From assembly GCA_963457665.1 (NCBI GenBank), contig OY735202.1, positions 77,066,142 to 77,130,141 of the forward strand: 64,000 nt of DNA. Direction: 5' to 3'. The position numbers were made by a program, and so were the translations under genes. How positions within the stretch are numbered: position 1 is the stretch's first letter; the number at the start of each line of letters is the position of its first letter. Under the pieces are notes generated by a model. It ran no database searches, was not told the origin of the DNA, and was given only the letters and a program-made list of their open reading frames with translations. This document shows, piece after piece, positions 24,501-33,460 of this stretch. Source of the stretch: Thysanoteuthis rhombus. Taxonomy: Eukaryota; Mollusca; Cephalopoda; Oegopsida; Thysanoteuthidae.

Positions 24501-27500
24501 TGAGTAAGGCAATGTTTCCAGCCAAAAAGCCCTGCACAGGACATGAAGAATGGGCAGGCTAGGTCATTCTGGATATGACTGTCGTACAGTACACATGCTC
24601 TGTTAATGGTATCTAACTTCCAACCGAGTAACCCCCTAGGAGATTGTCTCTTCATGGTCCTTTTTGATTGGTTGTCAAGTTACATCAAGGACGCACGACT
24701 GGTTCTTGAGGTATTCAAAATATACATTTCCACTTGATTGCTCAAGTTGTGGAACTTTTTACTTGAAATGTCTTGTGACTGTATACCAAAATACTTATAC
24801 ATTTGATAAAGATATACATGAAGTTCAGACCGTTGATACATTAGTTCTTTTCTTGTGTGAAGATTTAGTAAGGGCAGTGTTGCCAACTTTATTTTTGAAG
24901 TTTACATCTAAACATTGGAACCAAGAACATCTTAAAACATCCACATTCTCCAGATATATATCTAAAATCTTGAAAATGTGTTACATGAATTAAATGGGAC
25001 TTCAGTCATTAACATTTATTTCATTAAAATATTCCTTAATTTATTTAGAAATATTATTTTATCAAAATTCATCTAAATAGCAATTTCTGACATCTTTATG
25101 CAACCTAAAACATCTAAATTGGCAACATTGAGCAAGGGATGTAATTAGTATTTCAATATGTCAGTCAGCAACAGAGGTTGATGTTAGAGCATCTAAAAAT
25201 TAAAATAATATCCATACCTCTCATAAATCAATCACCATAGCTAGCACTCCAGAACTCATTATCTACAAAAATTATCTGAGATTATCTACAAAAAGAGTGA
25301 CGAAACTTGTATTCAGTTGATTAGAAATAAATATTTGATTTAGTATGTCTTAGACTATTTTTTTTATATAGTGGGCGCTCTGGTGGCCCCCGTGGTCTGA
25401 CGCCCCAGAGGATCTCTAAGCTGATGCATGTAACAGAAACCAGGACTTTGTCAGCGGACGTTTATATGACAACAGGAGTTGTCTCTTAAGAGATGGAAGT
25501 TTTGCTCCACATAACAAGCTTGTGTATTTAATTTTTTTTTTTCTCTTTCTCTCAACAGAGTCGCCGAGCTGCCAAGTTCATCCAGCTTCAACATGCCAAG
25601 AAAAATCCGTTCTTCATGATGCTATCCACGCCTGCACCCCACAGTCCGTTCACTTCAGCCCCACAGTACAGCAAGAATTTTACTGGCAAAAAAGCTCCAA
25701 GAGATAAAAGTTTCAATGTACATTCAAAGGTAAGACCTTTACAAAACTGAATTCTTCCCACAGGTAATAACTAGTATTTGAATTCCAGCTGTTGTTGTTT
25801 AGGTTAAAATTGCACTAATGCCCTTGGAAAAGGTATGAATCCACTTCTCCATACACTCTATCATGGGACAGTGTACTTGGAGAATTTATGGATAAAATCC
25901 TTACTCTTCAAAGAGTATTATGAATAACAAAATATTCATGTGTAACTTGTATTGTCTGAACTTGGAGGTGACTCTGTTTTTTCACCCTAACAAGAATGAC
26001 AAGAACATTCCTCACTAAATTTAAGGGAGAGAAAATTAACATTCCCAACCATGATTTGAAATCATGACCAAGTGATTGGTAGCCAGCTCTCTTACCAACT
26101 GAGCCAAACTGACAAGTCATATATAAGTATGAAAATTCTTCTAACAGATAAACCTTCTAATAAATGAATAGATTTATATCAAAAAAATATTTTTTTATGA
26201 TTTTTATCTGTTATATATACAATGCACAAGTTGCAGTTATCATCTTCAGTCTTGTATCTTTTTTATAAGTGTATAATAATCATATCAATAGGTATTATGT
26301 ATTTGTTATATTTATTCAGATGGTGGTAACTATCTGATATGATAAAGTTATTTGTGTTTCTTCATTTTATCCTTTAAATATATTCAGAGAAGATACTTGT
26401 ACAGACATTACTCATTGTGGCACGGTTTGCAATATGAGGCCTATATGTCATAGACTCTAAACATTTTGGTTTTTATTATTGCCCACGTGTCCAGAAAAAG
26501 AGAATGAAAAGAAAATTTCATCAAAACACCCAATCAATATGACTACAATATTAGTTTCCTTTAGTTTGCAATCAATTAACTTATTTCTCTGTTTTTGTGT
26601 TGAAAACTTGTAATTGATTTTTGATTATCCACATAATTATTATTATTATTATTTCATGGGTATCTTTTGTGGACCTCAACACCCAGGTTTTTTAAGGTTG
26701 GAGGACTATTGTATTTAATATATTCCTATTCAAGTTCTCAAAAAAACTTTTTTCTTGGACATTGTTTTTGTTAGTTCATCTTTTTTTTTTTCTCCTTCCC
26801 AGGATAAACATTGGCTGGTTCGTAATGCTGTTACTCCAATGCCAAATAAAACCATTTCTTTCATTGATGAAACTTTCAGGAATCGGTATGTCTTTCCATC
26901 CTCTATCTTCTGAAAGAATTTCTACTTGTCTTTATTCCATTTCTGTGTCAGTCTGCAGTCATTCTTGGCTCCATTTTCCCTCTGGAAACTTTATTCTTAC
27001 TCTTCCATTTGAGTGTGGATTCTGTATTTTTGCTTATACAAGTTTGTATGATTTCATAAACCAGGCCATGATCGAATATTTACATGCATATGGGTGAAGA
27101 TTCAATAGAAATAACTTAAAGAGCAAGTCACGTCTGTTGTAATACTTACTAATCCCTCATCATTGAAAGCGTTATTTTGGGTAACCTATGTAAGTAAGCC
27201 CCTGTTTCCAAAAATATGTATTTAGTATAGAATAATATTAATATACAATATACATAAAGCCTTACATGAAATGACAAACTACATGTATAGCAAAATAATG
27301 AGGGGGGGGGTGGTATTTGATCAACCCTACTGGGGTGCTATGTTAATATAACTGTTTTGTTTTTAAAATCCCCAAGACAGATACATGGTAAATAACTGAT
27401 GATCCCAACAAGAGACAATTTATACATTGTACCAGGATAGCAAAGTATAAGGGGGAAACAGGGATGAAAACATTGAGGAAAATTACATAAATTGCATTGA

Positions 27501-30500
27501 CAGATATTGAGAAATGGGTGACTGAAGTGACACAAAAAAAAAATCTCTTAAAAAAGTTTTGTAATGTTTAGTGTTTAAAGCCTTACAGCTTTTTAGACTA
27601 ATATATACATACATATATGGGGAAAATTGATTTTTGAAGGGGGTTTCCTAGAAAATTTAATTATTGAAAAGGGTTCTGTAAGTAGTAAGAATTTGAGAAT
27701 TAGAGTATTGGAAATTATCTTTCTGCTCAATATCAGCTTTTATTCCCGTAATATTTCCTTTAACTTTTATTCATTTCTAAAGGCAAATCATATATCTATC
27801 ATATCTACTTGAATAATACTCTGTGTATTTGTATGCCTATTTTTTTGTATGTAATGCCCCCCATTGATAGAATAAACATTGTTACTAAAGGGACATAACC
27901 CACTTAATGATGATGATGTGGAAGAGTTTTGTCCCTTGAGTAATTTTTCTATTTTACATTTTGTATATGCCACTGTTTTTTGATGATATGGATACATTAG
28001 TTTTAAAACATTCCTTACGTTATACTCACAGAGTTGAAGATGTAGAATATAAGACTGGTTATATTTAATTGTTATGTGTTTATTTGTCTATTTTGTCCAG
28101 GTGGAAAACTCTGCTGTCAGTTGATGACCTCGTTGAAAATGTTGTTAAACAATTGGAAGCAGTTGGTCAGCTGAACAATACTTATATCTTTTTTACTTCG
28201 GACAATGGATATCATTTAGGTGAGTTTTTTCAGGTGTACTGTATTTCCCAGGTGATAAGATATTTCATGTGGTAAGGCACACCTTTATAATTAACCAAAT
28301 ATTTTTTGGAAATCATTTGAGGATTGAATTGGCTTACTGTACTATCCAGTCCAAGTCACCATCACAACAGTGTCATTTTTTTTTTTCTTTCTCATCTAAT
28401 TGTAACCGAATAAAAAGAAAGTATGGTCAAGGAAAAGGCTTCCCTCCAGAAATTTGGCATCCAACTATCGTACAGGTGGGATTTTCAGCTAGTTCTTTGA
28501 AAAGGTCTAAATGGGGCCTTAGTTTAAATCTGTGATCTGTTATTAGGATCTATGTATTAATTGACTCACACCTTGGACTTTCAGACCCCACAATTTAAAG
28601 TTAAAAATTTTTTAAAAAAATTTTCAAGATCAAAGTTGCTAGGAAACAGATGGGGGTCCGTTATTACACAGAAAATTCCTTGGGGTATGATGTATGGTCT
28701 TGAGTTTCACCGTCATAAACAGATGGACAGACGTCTGGTAGGATTCACACAAGGCGGGATTGTACTTGCCAATTACCAAATTGGATCTGATAGAAAACTC
28801 AGTTCCTGTAGAAAAACTAAAAGAATTAATGTTGATTTGTCTTTTCTTTATTTCTTTGGTAGGTCAATTTTCCCTGTCATTTGACAAAAGACAGTTATAT
28901 GACTTTGACAACAGAGTGCCACTATTAATAAGAGGACCAGGGATTAAACCCAAACAACAAAGGAAAGTAAGTGTCTGTCTTGATGGTTTCTTTTTTTTTC
29001 TTTTAAATTTGGTTTTATAAGTACAGAAGATATAAAATCTTTTTCCCACAAAGTTTTATGGATGACAGAAAAATCATTATTAGTTGGGATTGAAGAAAAT
29101 ATGCATTGCAGTTTGTGTAACCCTTCTGCAAAACTCTGAAAACTGAAATGTTCCAAAATCTAAACATTTTGAAAGCCAACATGACTTGAAAGTTGAAAAT
29201 TTCACACCTGATCTCACTGTAGTATGATTCCAAGAAGAGACAGGTGAGGCTGATTTCCAAGGCTTTGAAATCATTCTGACTACAGTGAATGCTTGGTTAT
29301 CTTTGGTCAAATCTAGAATTGTAAAACTGTAATTACATCACATTACTTATTGGACAAGGCTGGCTGCTGCAGGGTCAGACTCTACTCCAACTTCTATTCC
29401 ATTTGAAGGAGATTACAGCAACTTTTGGTTTGTAAATATGATGAATAGAAAAAATTTTTTTGAATTATAAAGATTACTTTCTGCTAGTCCCGCTTGGGAG
29501 ATCAAGAGCAAATAACTCTAATGACCACTAATGGTAAGAGAATGTTAGATAATGAATGCTGGAGTTAGAAATTGAATAACCAGATGCAGAACTGTTATTA
29601 TTGGCATAAGAGGATTGTTATGCTCATCTCTGTGGACATAAAGAAATAACTAACAGTGCCTAAAAGAGACAACTGGGACAAAGAAAAAAATTCACTTGTT
29701 TCTATGAGTTGTATTGAATTGTAGTCTCTAGTTGAAAAACCGAACCGTTCTGAATTTTACATGGAACTCTCTCTCTTATTGTGTTGTCCAGGAATGTTAC
29801 CCTCTCCCACATTATGTTGTCTCTTTGTTCTAGCCTTAAACTTATTTTGTATTAATCTACCACAACACCTTCTAAATCTGGTTATTTGCTTCTTTCTCTC
29901 ATTCATTGAGAAATGATATTCAATTGTCACTTTTGCTCTCTCTCTCTCTCGTTAGCTTGATACATGCCAATTTGCCAGCTGGTAACGTAAGGTAGCACTT
30001 AAATGTTGGCTGAATTTTGCAGCCCCTTCGGCAAAGAGAAGGTGGGAGTCAATCAGCACTGTAATCGCCTGCTTAGCTGGTTGGGCTGAGTTGCAAGGAA
30101 GTGAAGATGCATTTGTTACATTTTTACAAAAAAAATATGTATTGTATTTATTTATTAGAATGAAATAAGGCTGTGTATATCCTTATGATAAATTTTCATT
30201 AATATCTAAGACTTGTCTATTGAACTCTGTCAGTAAAATACCCTCCTGGTGATCAGTTATGAGTTTAAATCACGGTAGGGGAATGTGAATTTTACATATC
30301 AGTTTGCACTCCTAATTTTGGTGAGGATTGTTCCTGTTCTTGTTTGTAAAGTCAACTCCACTTTTGAAATTTGAGAAAGAATAAGGAAAAAAATTCATCT
30401 ATTGAATGAAACGACTAACAAATACTTCATGTCAATTGTCTGTTCTATGGTATCCATGTATTTTACACTGTTCTTTACAAGGGGTTTCCATAATGAGTCC

Positions 30501-32942
30501 CAGTTTGGTAAACCCTTTACATCAGAATCATGGATTAAAAAAAAGTCAATTTGAAATATGTCAAAAGTTTTTGTGGTCTATCTTATTCATCAAAAATATA
30601 TATAAGTTGCCAATAAATAAATGTTTTTTTTTCTCCACTATTCTTTTCCAGGAATTTGTTTTGAATATTGACTTTGCTCCAACATTTCTCAACCTGACGG
30701 GTCTCCCAATTCCACCCAGCATGGATGGAAAATCTTTGTTTCCGTTATTCCAAGGGAATGGATCGCAGGAACAAAAATTCCGACAGAATTCTTTGATTGA
30801 ACACAAAGGAGAAGCTCATTTGGAAATCAGACAATGTCCGCAATACAAAAACCAGGGATTAGCTGTAAGTAATGGAAGTTTAGGCTGCTTGAGTCCATCG
30901 ACAATTTCCTCTATATCTCTTTTTGGTATCAATTTTTAGTTTCAAGATTGATTTTTATGTGTTTTGTCTCTTGGTTTTCATCTTTGGCATCCATGACTTC
31001 TTTGGTGGCCTTCAAGCCAACCTCTCATGTCTAAGGGCCATGCATGTGAAGTCTAGTTACCCAGCAGGTGTGGTTCTTAAGGAATACCAACTGTCACTCC
31101 CTTGAGGAGGTTTGGTGATGATTTCAAACCGTTCAAGATTGGTTTTCAGTTGATCTTTGAAACTTCTCTTTTGACCACTACAGCTCTACTTATAATTCAA
31201 GCCATTCAGAAGATGTACATCAACCTTTGACCTCAAGGTTGGTAGACTTGGGAGAAAGTGGGAGAGGATCTGGGAACGCTCAAAAATTTTCCCAACATAG
31301 ATGATAGTTGCCTCTCCACTTAATGCCATTTTAACTTCTGGAAGGCTTAATAGGAACGCTCAACTTTTGGATAGCCGGGGAGAGCTGTATAATGATGAGC
31401 AAATGCTCAAGTTTGCAATTCTTTTCAATTAGGTGACCCCTTTTCTTTTTTTTTTTTTTTTTTTTTTAATTAATTGGTGAAAATAAAGTAACTAATTAGA
31501 ATTGCTGGGGCAAAGATGTGATCAATTTACTGACAAAGCTGGTATAAGTAATTAATTTCTCCTAGAAATATATCAAAAACACTGATATGTTGCGAAAATA
31601 TTTCAAGGGAAATAATTTGGAAAATTACCTCCCATGTTCAGTTCCATTTTCTTTTTTTTTTTTTTTAAAAGAAATAATTCATTTCATGGTTCTTATTGGG
31701 TACTTCTAGTAATTAATGAGATGATTTGTTCTTAATGTGTATAATTTTGAAGCTGAAGATATTTTCATTTTCATTTTCATCCTATACAGTTGTGGCTGCT
31801 AGAATTTTACTTTGAACCCAGCCTCAGAGAACATAATTTAATTCTTTGCTATTGTTTCTTAGGGGAAATCTTCCTCTTTTTTCCCCCTTTTGAAAATTGT
31901 CTGCTGAATTTATTCAATTTGAAACATTTCCCATACAGACATGTGACTCTAACTGTGTTTGTGAAGATTCCTGGAATAATACGTATGGCTGTGTGAGACA
32001 ATTGTCACCAACGCAAAATTTTAAATATTGTGAATTTGAGGATCAGGATGTAAGTAATATTTTTTTATTTCTATTGTAACAACTTAACATTTACGTTCTT
32101 GATGGTGCGGTTTATAAAATACTTTTGATAGATTTTAAACCATATAGTGTATGTGGTATGCTCTATTCTGAAGTTATCTAGGAACTATTCTGCTAAATAG
32201 AGATGCGTTGGTACGTCATCTCAAGCTAATCCAAACTATGCTATGACTCTCATGGTACTGTGATGCTGATGAATCTCTTCTTCTTTTTTTTTCTTTTTCT
32301 TTTTTTAAATTTTCTTTGGTAAGAAAAATCTTTGGGGTAAACTCTACGTTATTTAGTAATATACTGATGAGACAAATGGTTCGCAAAGGTATTTGGTGGA
32401 CAACTGCTCACTGCAACTCCAGCTTCAGTTGACAGCCCCGTAGTTATAATACCATCTTGCTGGATACAGTGTAATACAGTGTTTTGTTTTGTTTTTAGTT
32501 AAAAAAAATAAATGAAATGTCCATCTTATGTCCTGACAGAAATGATACGTACATCGTACTTTTCAGGACGTGGAATGGAAATGATTCTCCTCTGTTCAGA
32601 TTTAAATATTCTGTCGTATTGTATCGTGGACGTTAGAGTGTTGTCTTTGTGATAACTTGAATTTATACCTATGATGTTAACTTGGACCATCACTATGGCA
32701 GTGAGCAGTTGTGATAAAGACAACTAAAAACTAAGTTCAAGGTAAAAATCAATTTAAAATTTGATTTTAATTTAAAATTTTGTTCTTTGCAGCATTTCAT
32801 TGAGATGTATGATCTGAATAAAGATCCTTCTGAATTGACGAACATTGCCTCAACTGCTGACCCCAAGTTTGTGTCGCAACTTAGTCAGGAACTGGCAAAG
32901 CTTTCTTTATGCCGAGGAGCGTCTTGTCGAGACACAACTTGA
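14847..32942 (+). CDS. GNS: N-acetylglucosamine-6-sulfatase, 11 exons, 5' partial
   Basis: This is a lysosomal sulfatase that removes the 6-sulfate from N-acetylglucosamine-6-sulfate during degradation of heparan sulfate and keratan sulfate. Eleven exons (14847-14906, 17568-17771, 23342-23407, 24061-24159, 25559-25729, 26803-26885, 28101-28219, 28863-28966, 30652-30864, 31939-32049, 32793-32942) join in frame to 459 residues and a TGA stop. Every junction is AG/GT and all phases agree. Diagnostic parts are the sulfatase signature [11 protein letters not shown] (its first Cys, fragment residue 27, is the formylglycine precursor), TPAPHSP (His171), SDNGYHLG (metal ligands Asp262 and Asn263) and DKRQLYDFD (Lys276). 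Compared with human GNS as I remember it, spacing from the active Cys to the DN pair is identical. Several N-glycosylation sequons (NNS, NCS, NYS, NFT, NKT, NNT, NLT, NGS) fit a lysosomal glycoprotein. The first roughly 64 residues (signal peptide and the DDQD metal site) are missing here. The C-terminus looks some 25-30 residues shorter than the human protein. Confidence 0.96.
14982..15128 (+). repeat. Family M element: class II tRNA-like unit between perfect 16-bp inverted arms
   Basis: Arms GAATGTGTCAGTTGGC (14982-14997) and GCCAACTGACACATTC (15113-15128) are perfectly complementary. Inside, 14995-15075 folds tRNA-like. It has a D-arm around GCTTTGTGGTAAGAGC, an anticodon-like stem CGTC/GACG with a 7-nt loop, a long variable arm as in Ser/Leu tRNAs, and a perfect T-arm (15052-15068) holding the B box GGTTCGATTCC. 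The acceptor stem is only partly paired and position 33 is C, so I treat it as tRNA-derived and not as a working tRNA gene. It lies in a GNS intron. Confidence 0.7.
15648..15676. repeat. (AT)n microsatellite
   Basis: An uninterrupted AT run in a GNS intron, after T10-T12 runs at 15590-15620. Confidence 0.9.
16230..16420. repeat. Family I fragment
   Basis: TTTGATGGCATTTGAGCC, TTTCAGTTGGAAATATTGA and ACATTTCCCTAAATTCTTC are shared in the same order with 50200-50320. Unclassified. In a GNS intron. Confidence 0.5.
16853..16928 (-). repeat. tRNA-Val(CAC)-like SINE head
   Basis: The minus strand reads TAGTGTAATGGTTAACAC (A-box region), GCCTCACAC (anticodon-loop region with CAC, as in animal tRNA-Val) and AGGTCCTGGGTTCAATTCCC (T-arm with B box). 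The flanks do not form an acceptor stem, so this is tRNA-derived and not a tRNA gene. In a GNS intron. Confidence 0.65.
17568..17771 (+). CDS. GNS: GNS catalytic exon with CCPSR formylglycine motif
   Basis: This 204-nt exon encodes residues 21-88. It opens [17 protein letters not shown], the C-x-P-S-R sulfatase signature whose first Cys is oxidised to formylglycine by the SUMF1 enzyme. It ends FFAGKYLNQ, where the conserved GK follows the usual GY.T..GKYLN pattern. The acceptor is TTCTTCAG. The donor at 17772 is CAG|GTTTGT, weaker than the GTAAG-type donors of the other exons. Both ends are phase 0. Confidence 0.96.
17965..18176 (+). repeat. Family A dispersed repeat, 5'-truncated copy
   Basis: It has the 3' half only: TTTTTATTGAGGGTAGG, CCAAATTAGTCCCTTAGTTTG, AGCAGCATTCAC, TTCATTGATCACTC, ending AGTGACTAACTAGATCTG. 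The CATGCTGCC block is missing. In a GNS intron. Confidence 0.6.
18200..19030. other. Intronic DNA, homopolymer-rich
   Basis: A20 and T18 class runs (18431-18450, 18563-18580), followed by an A-rich/C-rich stretch (18830-18990) with a short repeating motif: CAGCAAAGTGTCCCCCC, CAGCAAAGTGTCTCCCC, then CAGCAAAGTGATCTC, spaced about 45-70 bp apart. Long open frames here on both strands are low-complexity artefacts. Confidence 0.5.
19035..19240 (+). repeat. Family E copy
   Basis: CACCTGTCTGTCTGGCCACATGATATCTTG, then CTGATCAAATTTGGAGGCAGATC, then GTTGGCAGAGGTATTTACTCTC is the family order. In the 5.6-kb GNS intron. Confidence 0.6.
19575..19765 (-). repeat. Family E copy, reverse
   Basis: ATTCCTGGATCCACCCCAAAATTTAATCAG and AAATTTCATTGAAATTATTGAGATATTG, then GGCAGACAGACAGGT, are the complement of the family E body. 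Confidence 0.65.
19925..20245 (+). repeat. Family E copy, best 3' core
   Basis: GTGTCTGTCTGTCTGCTC, AATTTCCATGAAATTTTGTGG and AAGTGATTAAATTAAAGG lead to GTTGGCAGAGGTATGCGCTCTCTGAGTGCTT, the fullest version of the 3' core in the window. Confidence 0.65.
20696..21126 (-). repeat. Family M-like foldback of about 430 bp with tRNA-like interior
   Basis: The outer arms are inverted over roughly 80-100 bp with mismatches. The left arm contains CCGTTTCCTTTCGGCAGTG (20729-20747). The right arm contains CACTGCCGAAGGGAAACTGG (21076-21095). Both arms carry AAAGAATAAGT and its complement further in. Inside on the minus strand, TAGCTCAGTGGTAAGAGCAG is a near-perfect A box and GAGTTTGATACTCC a weak B box (rc of 20785-20860). 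Confidence 0.65.
21168..21200. repeat. (CA)n microsatellite
   Basis: An uninterrupted CA run in the longest GNS intron. Confidence 0.95.
21201..22500. other. Intronic DNA, nothing recognised
   Basis: AT-rich intron sequence with a TTTA/ATTT run (21497-21520). Two roughly similar CAAAAACTGG... / AACGGGATTATTCAAAAA segments near 22230 and 22420 suggest a local duplication (GATAATGGGATTATTCAAAAA and GATAACGGGATTATTCAAAAA). Confidence 0.4.
22510..22875 (-). repeat. Family B tRNA-like SINE
   Basis: It shares AACAATCCTCACCAAATCTAGAGG, AAGTGATAGGCAGGTGACTGAGCCAAACTAACAAG (decayed tRNA-like part, read on the minus strand), AGTAGTAATCATCTTCAGT and GTTTGACCCTGCA with the other copies. In a GNS intron. 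Confidence 0.65.
23105..23282 (-). repeat. Family E copy next to a GNS exon
   Basis: AAATTTGATTGAAATTCATTGAGAACTTCTGGAGATATTGCATGG, then ACAAACAGACTC and ATACCTCTCCCAATTTTGTTGGCAGAGG. It ends about 60 bp before the exon at 23342, so it abuts that exon's polypyrimidine tract. Confidence 0.6.
23342..23407 (+). CDS. GNS: GNS exon ([19 protein letters not shown])
   Basis: This 66-nt exon encodes residues 89-110. The motif [13 protein letters not shown] matches the GNS-specific GGLEHVPLGWSYW stretch after the GKYLN motif. A long pyrimidine tract and CCCCTCCCAG precede it, and the donor is TTG|GTAAGT. Both ends are phase 0. The 5.6-kb intron before it is the longest in the gene and holds family E, B and TIR-element insertions. 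Confidence 0.94.
24061..24159 (+). CDS. GNS: GNS exon ([11 protein letters not shown]...DYLTDLI)
   Basis: This 99-nt exon encodes residues 111-143. [10 protein letters not shown] and DYLTDLI match the family's YYNYTLSING and DYLTDVL. NYS is a glycosylation sequon. The acceptor is TTTTAATTGCAG and the donor is ATT|GTAAGT. Both ends are phase 0. Confidence 0.94.
24880..25140 (-). repeat. Family G element
   Basis: GTGTTGCCAACTTTATTTTTGAAG at one end and CATCTAAATTGGCAACATTG at the other are inverted. Multiple ACATCTAAA/ACATCTTAAAACATC motifs lie between. The whole is the reverse counterpart of 54445-54785. MITE-like, non-coding, in a GNS intron. Confidence 0.55.
25195..25310 (+). repeat. Family J fragment
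   Basis: CATACCTCTCATAAATCAATCACCATAGC, then CCAGAACTCATTATCTACAAAAATTATCT matches the 5' parts of the copies at 45.2 and 60.8 kb. Confidence 0.5.
25559..25729 (+). CDS. GNS: GNS exon with TPAPHSP active-site loop
   Basis: This 171-nt exon encodes residues 144-200. It contains [20 protein letters not shown], with the conserved His of the sulfatase PH.P loop, then a FNVHS stretch like human FNIHG. The acceptor CTCTCAACAG|AG is followed by a second AG two bases on. Only the first AG keeps the frame open and in phase. The donor is AAG|GTAAGA. Confidence 0.95.
25970..26262 (-). repeat. Family B tRNA-like SINE, best tRNA part
   Basis: The minus strand (rc of about 26052-26112) reads GTTTGGCTCAGTTGGTAAGAG (near-perfect A box) and then GGTCATGATTTCAAATC (B-box region). 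The flanks TTCCTCACTAAATTTAAGGG and GCACAAGTTGCAGTTATCATCTTCAGT are shared family blocks. In a GNS intron. Confidence 0.7.
26803..26885 (+). CDS. GNS: GNS exon ([22 protein letters not shown])
   Basis: This 83-nt exon encodes residues 201-227 plus two bases of Arg228. [14 protein letters not shown] matches KHWLIRQAKTPMTN of vertebrate GNS. NKT is a potential glycosylation site. The acceptor is TCCTTCCCAG and the donor is CG|GTATGT. The split codon is completed by the first base of the next exon, giving [10 protein letters not shown]. Confidence 0.94.
27370..27615 (+). repeat. Family C SINE, headless copy
   Basis: GATATTGAGAAATGGGTGACTGAAGTGAC, then TTTTGTAATGTTTAGTGTTTAAAGCCTTACAGC, then a TATATACATACATATA tail matches 50935-51088 block for block. 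The tRNA head is absent or unrecognisable. In a GNS intron. Confidence 0.65.
28101..28219 (+). CDS. GNS: GNS exon with SDNGYHLG metal-binding motif
   Basis: This 119-nt exon runs from the last base of Arg228 to the first base of Gly268. [19 protein letters not shown] leads to [16 protein letters not shown], where Asp262 and Asn263 are the second pair of calcium ligands in sulfatases. The acceptor is TTTTGTCCAG and the donor is TTAG|GTGAGT. The phase-1 end joins correctly to 28863. Confidence 0.96.
28863..28966 (+). CDS. GNS: GNS exon ([21 protein letters not shown])
   Basis: This 104-nt exon encodes the end of Gly268 through residue 302. [20 protein letters not shown] is nearly identical to the family consensus. 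Lys276 corresponds to the sulfate-contacting lysine of sulfatases. The acceptor is TCTTTGGTAG and the donor is AAA|GTAAGT. The intron before it is short (643 bp). Confidence 0.95.
29355..30360 (+). repeat. Family B SINE split by about 650 bp
   Basis: Left part 29355-29460: CTGCTGCAGGGTCAGACTC and GGAGATTACAGCAACTTTTGG. Right part 30125-30360: TTATTTATTAGAATGAAATAAGG, a decayed tRNA-like region near 30215-30290 and TTTGGTGAGGATTGTTCCTGTTCTTG. Together they make one plus-strand copy. The intervening 29470-30120 is absent from the three other copies. In a GNS intron. Confidence 0.65.
30652..30864 (+). CDS. GNS: GNS exon ([13 protein letters not shown]...MDGKSLFPL)
   Basis: This 213-nt exon encodes residues 303-373. 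[13 protein letters not shown] and [10 protein letters not shown] match NIDLGPTILDIAG and [17 protein letters not shown] corresponds to VEYQGEG. The acceptor is CTTTTCCAG and the donor is GCT|GTAAGT. Both ends are phase 0. The linker [11 protein letters not shown] diverges from vertebrates, as expected in that loop. Confidence 0.93.
30980..31270 (-). pseudogene. LINE 3' coding fragment
   Basis: The minus strand translates [17 protein letters not shown] followed by a [10 protein letters not shown]-like stretch. This resembles the C-terminal tail of LINE polyproteins (K+RYKDTLK.SL..F.I....W...A.DR..W). Stops interrupt it. It lies in a GNS intron, opposite to the gene. Confidence 0.55.
31939..32049 (+). 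CDS. GNS: GNS exon ([17 protein letters not shown])
   Basis: This 111-nt exon encodes residues 374-410. [16 protein letters not shown] and YCEFEDQD match DCVCEDAYNNTYACVR and YCEFDDQE. The Cys pattern is conserved, which suggests disulfides. The acceptor is CCCATACAG and the donor is GAT|GTAAGT. Both ends are phase 0. Confidence 0.94.
32793..32942 (+). CDS. GNS: GNS terminal exon and stop
   Basis: This 150-nt exon encodes residues 411-459 and the TGA stop at 32940-32942. [16 protein letters not shown] matches the vertebrate VYNLTADPDQITNIA C-terminal sulfatase motif, and CRGASCRD matches CSGPTCR. The protein stops shortly after this, without the basic C-terminal tail of human GNS. The acceptor is TGTTCTTTGCAG. 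Confidence 0.94.
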   Translation, partial: HFIEMYDLNKDPSELTNIASTADPKFVSQLSQELAKLSLCRGASCRDTT

Positions 32943-33460
32943 GAATCAATGTCAAATAAACAAAGAATGATTTGTCTTGACCAAAAACAATCTTCTGGCA
33001 ACATAGTATTGCCTCTAGAAAAAAAAAAAGAAGAAAAATTGACATTTCTCTCAAATTGTATGTAATATATGATGATTATATATATATATATATTTGATAA
33101 TTAAGACTGTTTGGAAAAACAAAAAAAAATCATCTGAAATAACCTTTGTTTTTTTTTTCTTTTTTTTTAAAATATGCTTTCCCTGCAAAATCTGTTCATC
33201 TTCAGGGTTCCAAAACCTGAAATGAGAATTTTTTTTTTTTCAATATTTTTTTTGAATGAACTTGTATTAAAGACAGACGTTTGTGTGTGGTTTTTTTTCC
33301 CTTTTTTTTTTTTTTTTTTTAAATTTTTCTGCCCCCATCCAAGTTAACCAGCCAGAACTAGTCGTTTTTTTTTGTTTTTGTTTTTTTTTTTTTTCTCCTA
33401 TTTCACACATCTTCTTCAAGTCTGATCAAAATTAGACTCTTTAATAAACACAAGTAAAAC
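32943..33460 (+). other. Likely GNS 3' UTR / downstream flank
   Basis: This T- and A-run-rich DNA follows the stop codon. It has an (AT)n tract at 33079-33094 and several T10-T20 runs. No coding pattern is seen on either strand. Its extent as a UTR depends on which poly(A) signal is used. Confidence 0.35.
32955..32960 (+). terminator. Candidate GNS poly(A) signal AATAAA
   Basis: An AATAAA hexamer lies 12 nt after the GNS stop, which would give a very short 3' UTR. A further AATAAA lies at 33443-33448, after about 450 bp of T-rich sequence. Which one is used cannot be decided by eye. Confidence 0.4.
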
